Source: Microvelia longipes
Taxonomy: Eukaryota; Arthropoda; Insecta; Hemiptera; Veliidae
Direction: 5' to 3'
NCBI GenBank assembly: GCA_018340805.1
Contig: JACMZG010001870.1
Span: forward strand, 53,726,073-53,790,072
Length of the DNA: 64,000 nucleotides
Position numbers and translations under genes: made by a program. This document shows positions 63,731 through 64,000 of the stretch, piece after piece. Under the pieces are notes generated by a model, which saw only the letters and a program-made list of their open reading frames with translations, was not told the DNA's origin and searched no databases. Numbering within the stretch: position 1 is the first letter of the stretch; each line of letters opens with the position of its first letter.

Positions 63731-64000
63731 GCGGGAGTATCGGGCGGGTTTTACTTGTTAGTTGCTCACTAGTCCGTAGTGGTCACCTAACGCTGTAAAA
63801 TTCTCTACTGTTGACCGGCACTGTCTCTTTACTTCATAATCATTACATAGCTTGTTGTATGATTGGTGGTCCTCCTTCTATATGACTAAGAAACAAAGGA
63901 CGCTAACAGACAATCTCTTCGAATAACATACAGCGAAATAGGTTATAATAACGCTTCCGTGACTTATTTATAATTAAGTCAAAGAATTATGGTTATAATC

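Overview
This is an AT-rich, intron-rich, transposon-rich animal nuclear sequence, most likely from an insect. GT-AG introns, nested LINEs, many TA-flanked MITEs, and an insect-style Tc1/mariner-related transposase and copia fragment point that way. The DDHD phospholipase and Porcupine genes are general animal genes. The species cannot be named from the sequence; a large-genome insect such as a hemipteran is a guess. Host coding exons take up only a few kb. The rest is transposon debris and tandem arrays.

Host genes. (1) The + strand holds the 3' end of an unnamed gene: two exons (8474-8607 and 10014-10231) splice in phase and end in a stop codon. They look OB-fold-like, faintly like the C terminus of POT1. 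A Cys-rich exon-like piece at 1336-1556 may be related. (2) The - strand holds a DDHD-family intracellular phospholipase A1 (DDHD2/PAPLA1-like). Eleven coding exons run from 44773 down to a stop at 16144, covering a WWE-like domain, a GHSLG lipase motif and a DDHD domain. The true 5' end was not found. (3) An intact 499-codon ORF for Porcupine, the Wnt O-acyltransferase, lies on the + strand at 25205-26704. It sits wholly inside the ~18.4 kb DDHD intron between 41643 and 23196. A TATA-like box, candidate leader exons and a polyA signal surround it. (4) Two phase-compatible - strand exons at 56364-56311 and 55739-55632 begin an unidentified protein, or are the far 5' end of the DDHD gene.

Mobile DNA. 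A - strand LINE with a PHD-finger ORF1 (about 40.4 to 29.3 kb) is split inside its reverse transcriptase by a full-length, opposite-strand LINE of similar design (about 31.18-37.18 kb). A third, 5'-truncated LINE lies at 1.73-4.6 kb. Other pieces are a copia RNase H remnant (12.4-12.9 kb), a Penelope-like GIY-YIG fragment (19.1-19.7 kb), a mariner-like transposase remnant (61.3-62.0 kb), an hAT MITE with an 8-bp target duplication, several TA-flanked MITE families, two long foldback elements and tRNA-like SINE modules. Hammerhead-ribozyme-like cores occur at 19.70, 22.00, 50.83 and 50.99 kb.

Tandem arrays. More than a dozen minisatellites with 19-61 bp units occupy introns and intergenic DNA, each with its own unrelated unit. 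Some have palindromic units. One, at 18.2 kb, has expanded from a single-copy segment of a dispersed element that is still unexpanded at 63.5 kb.

I see no operon, CRISPR array, functional RNA gene or microbial defence system. Many coding breaks fall in homopolymers, so part of the decay could be sequencing or assembly error.
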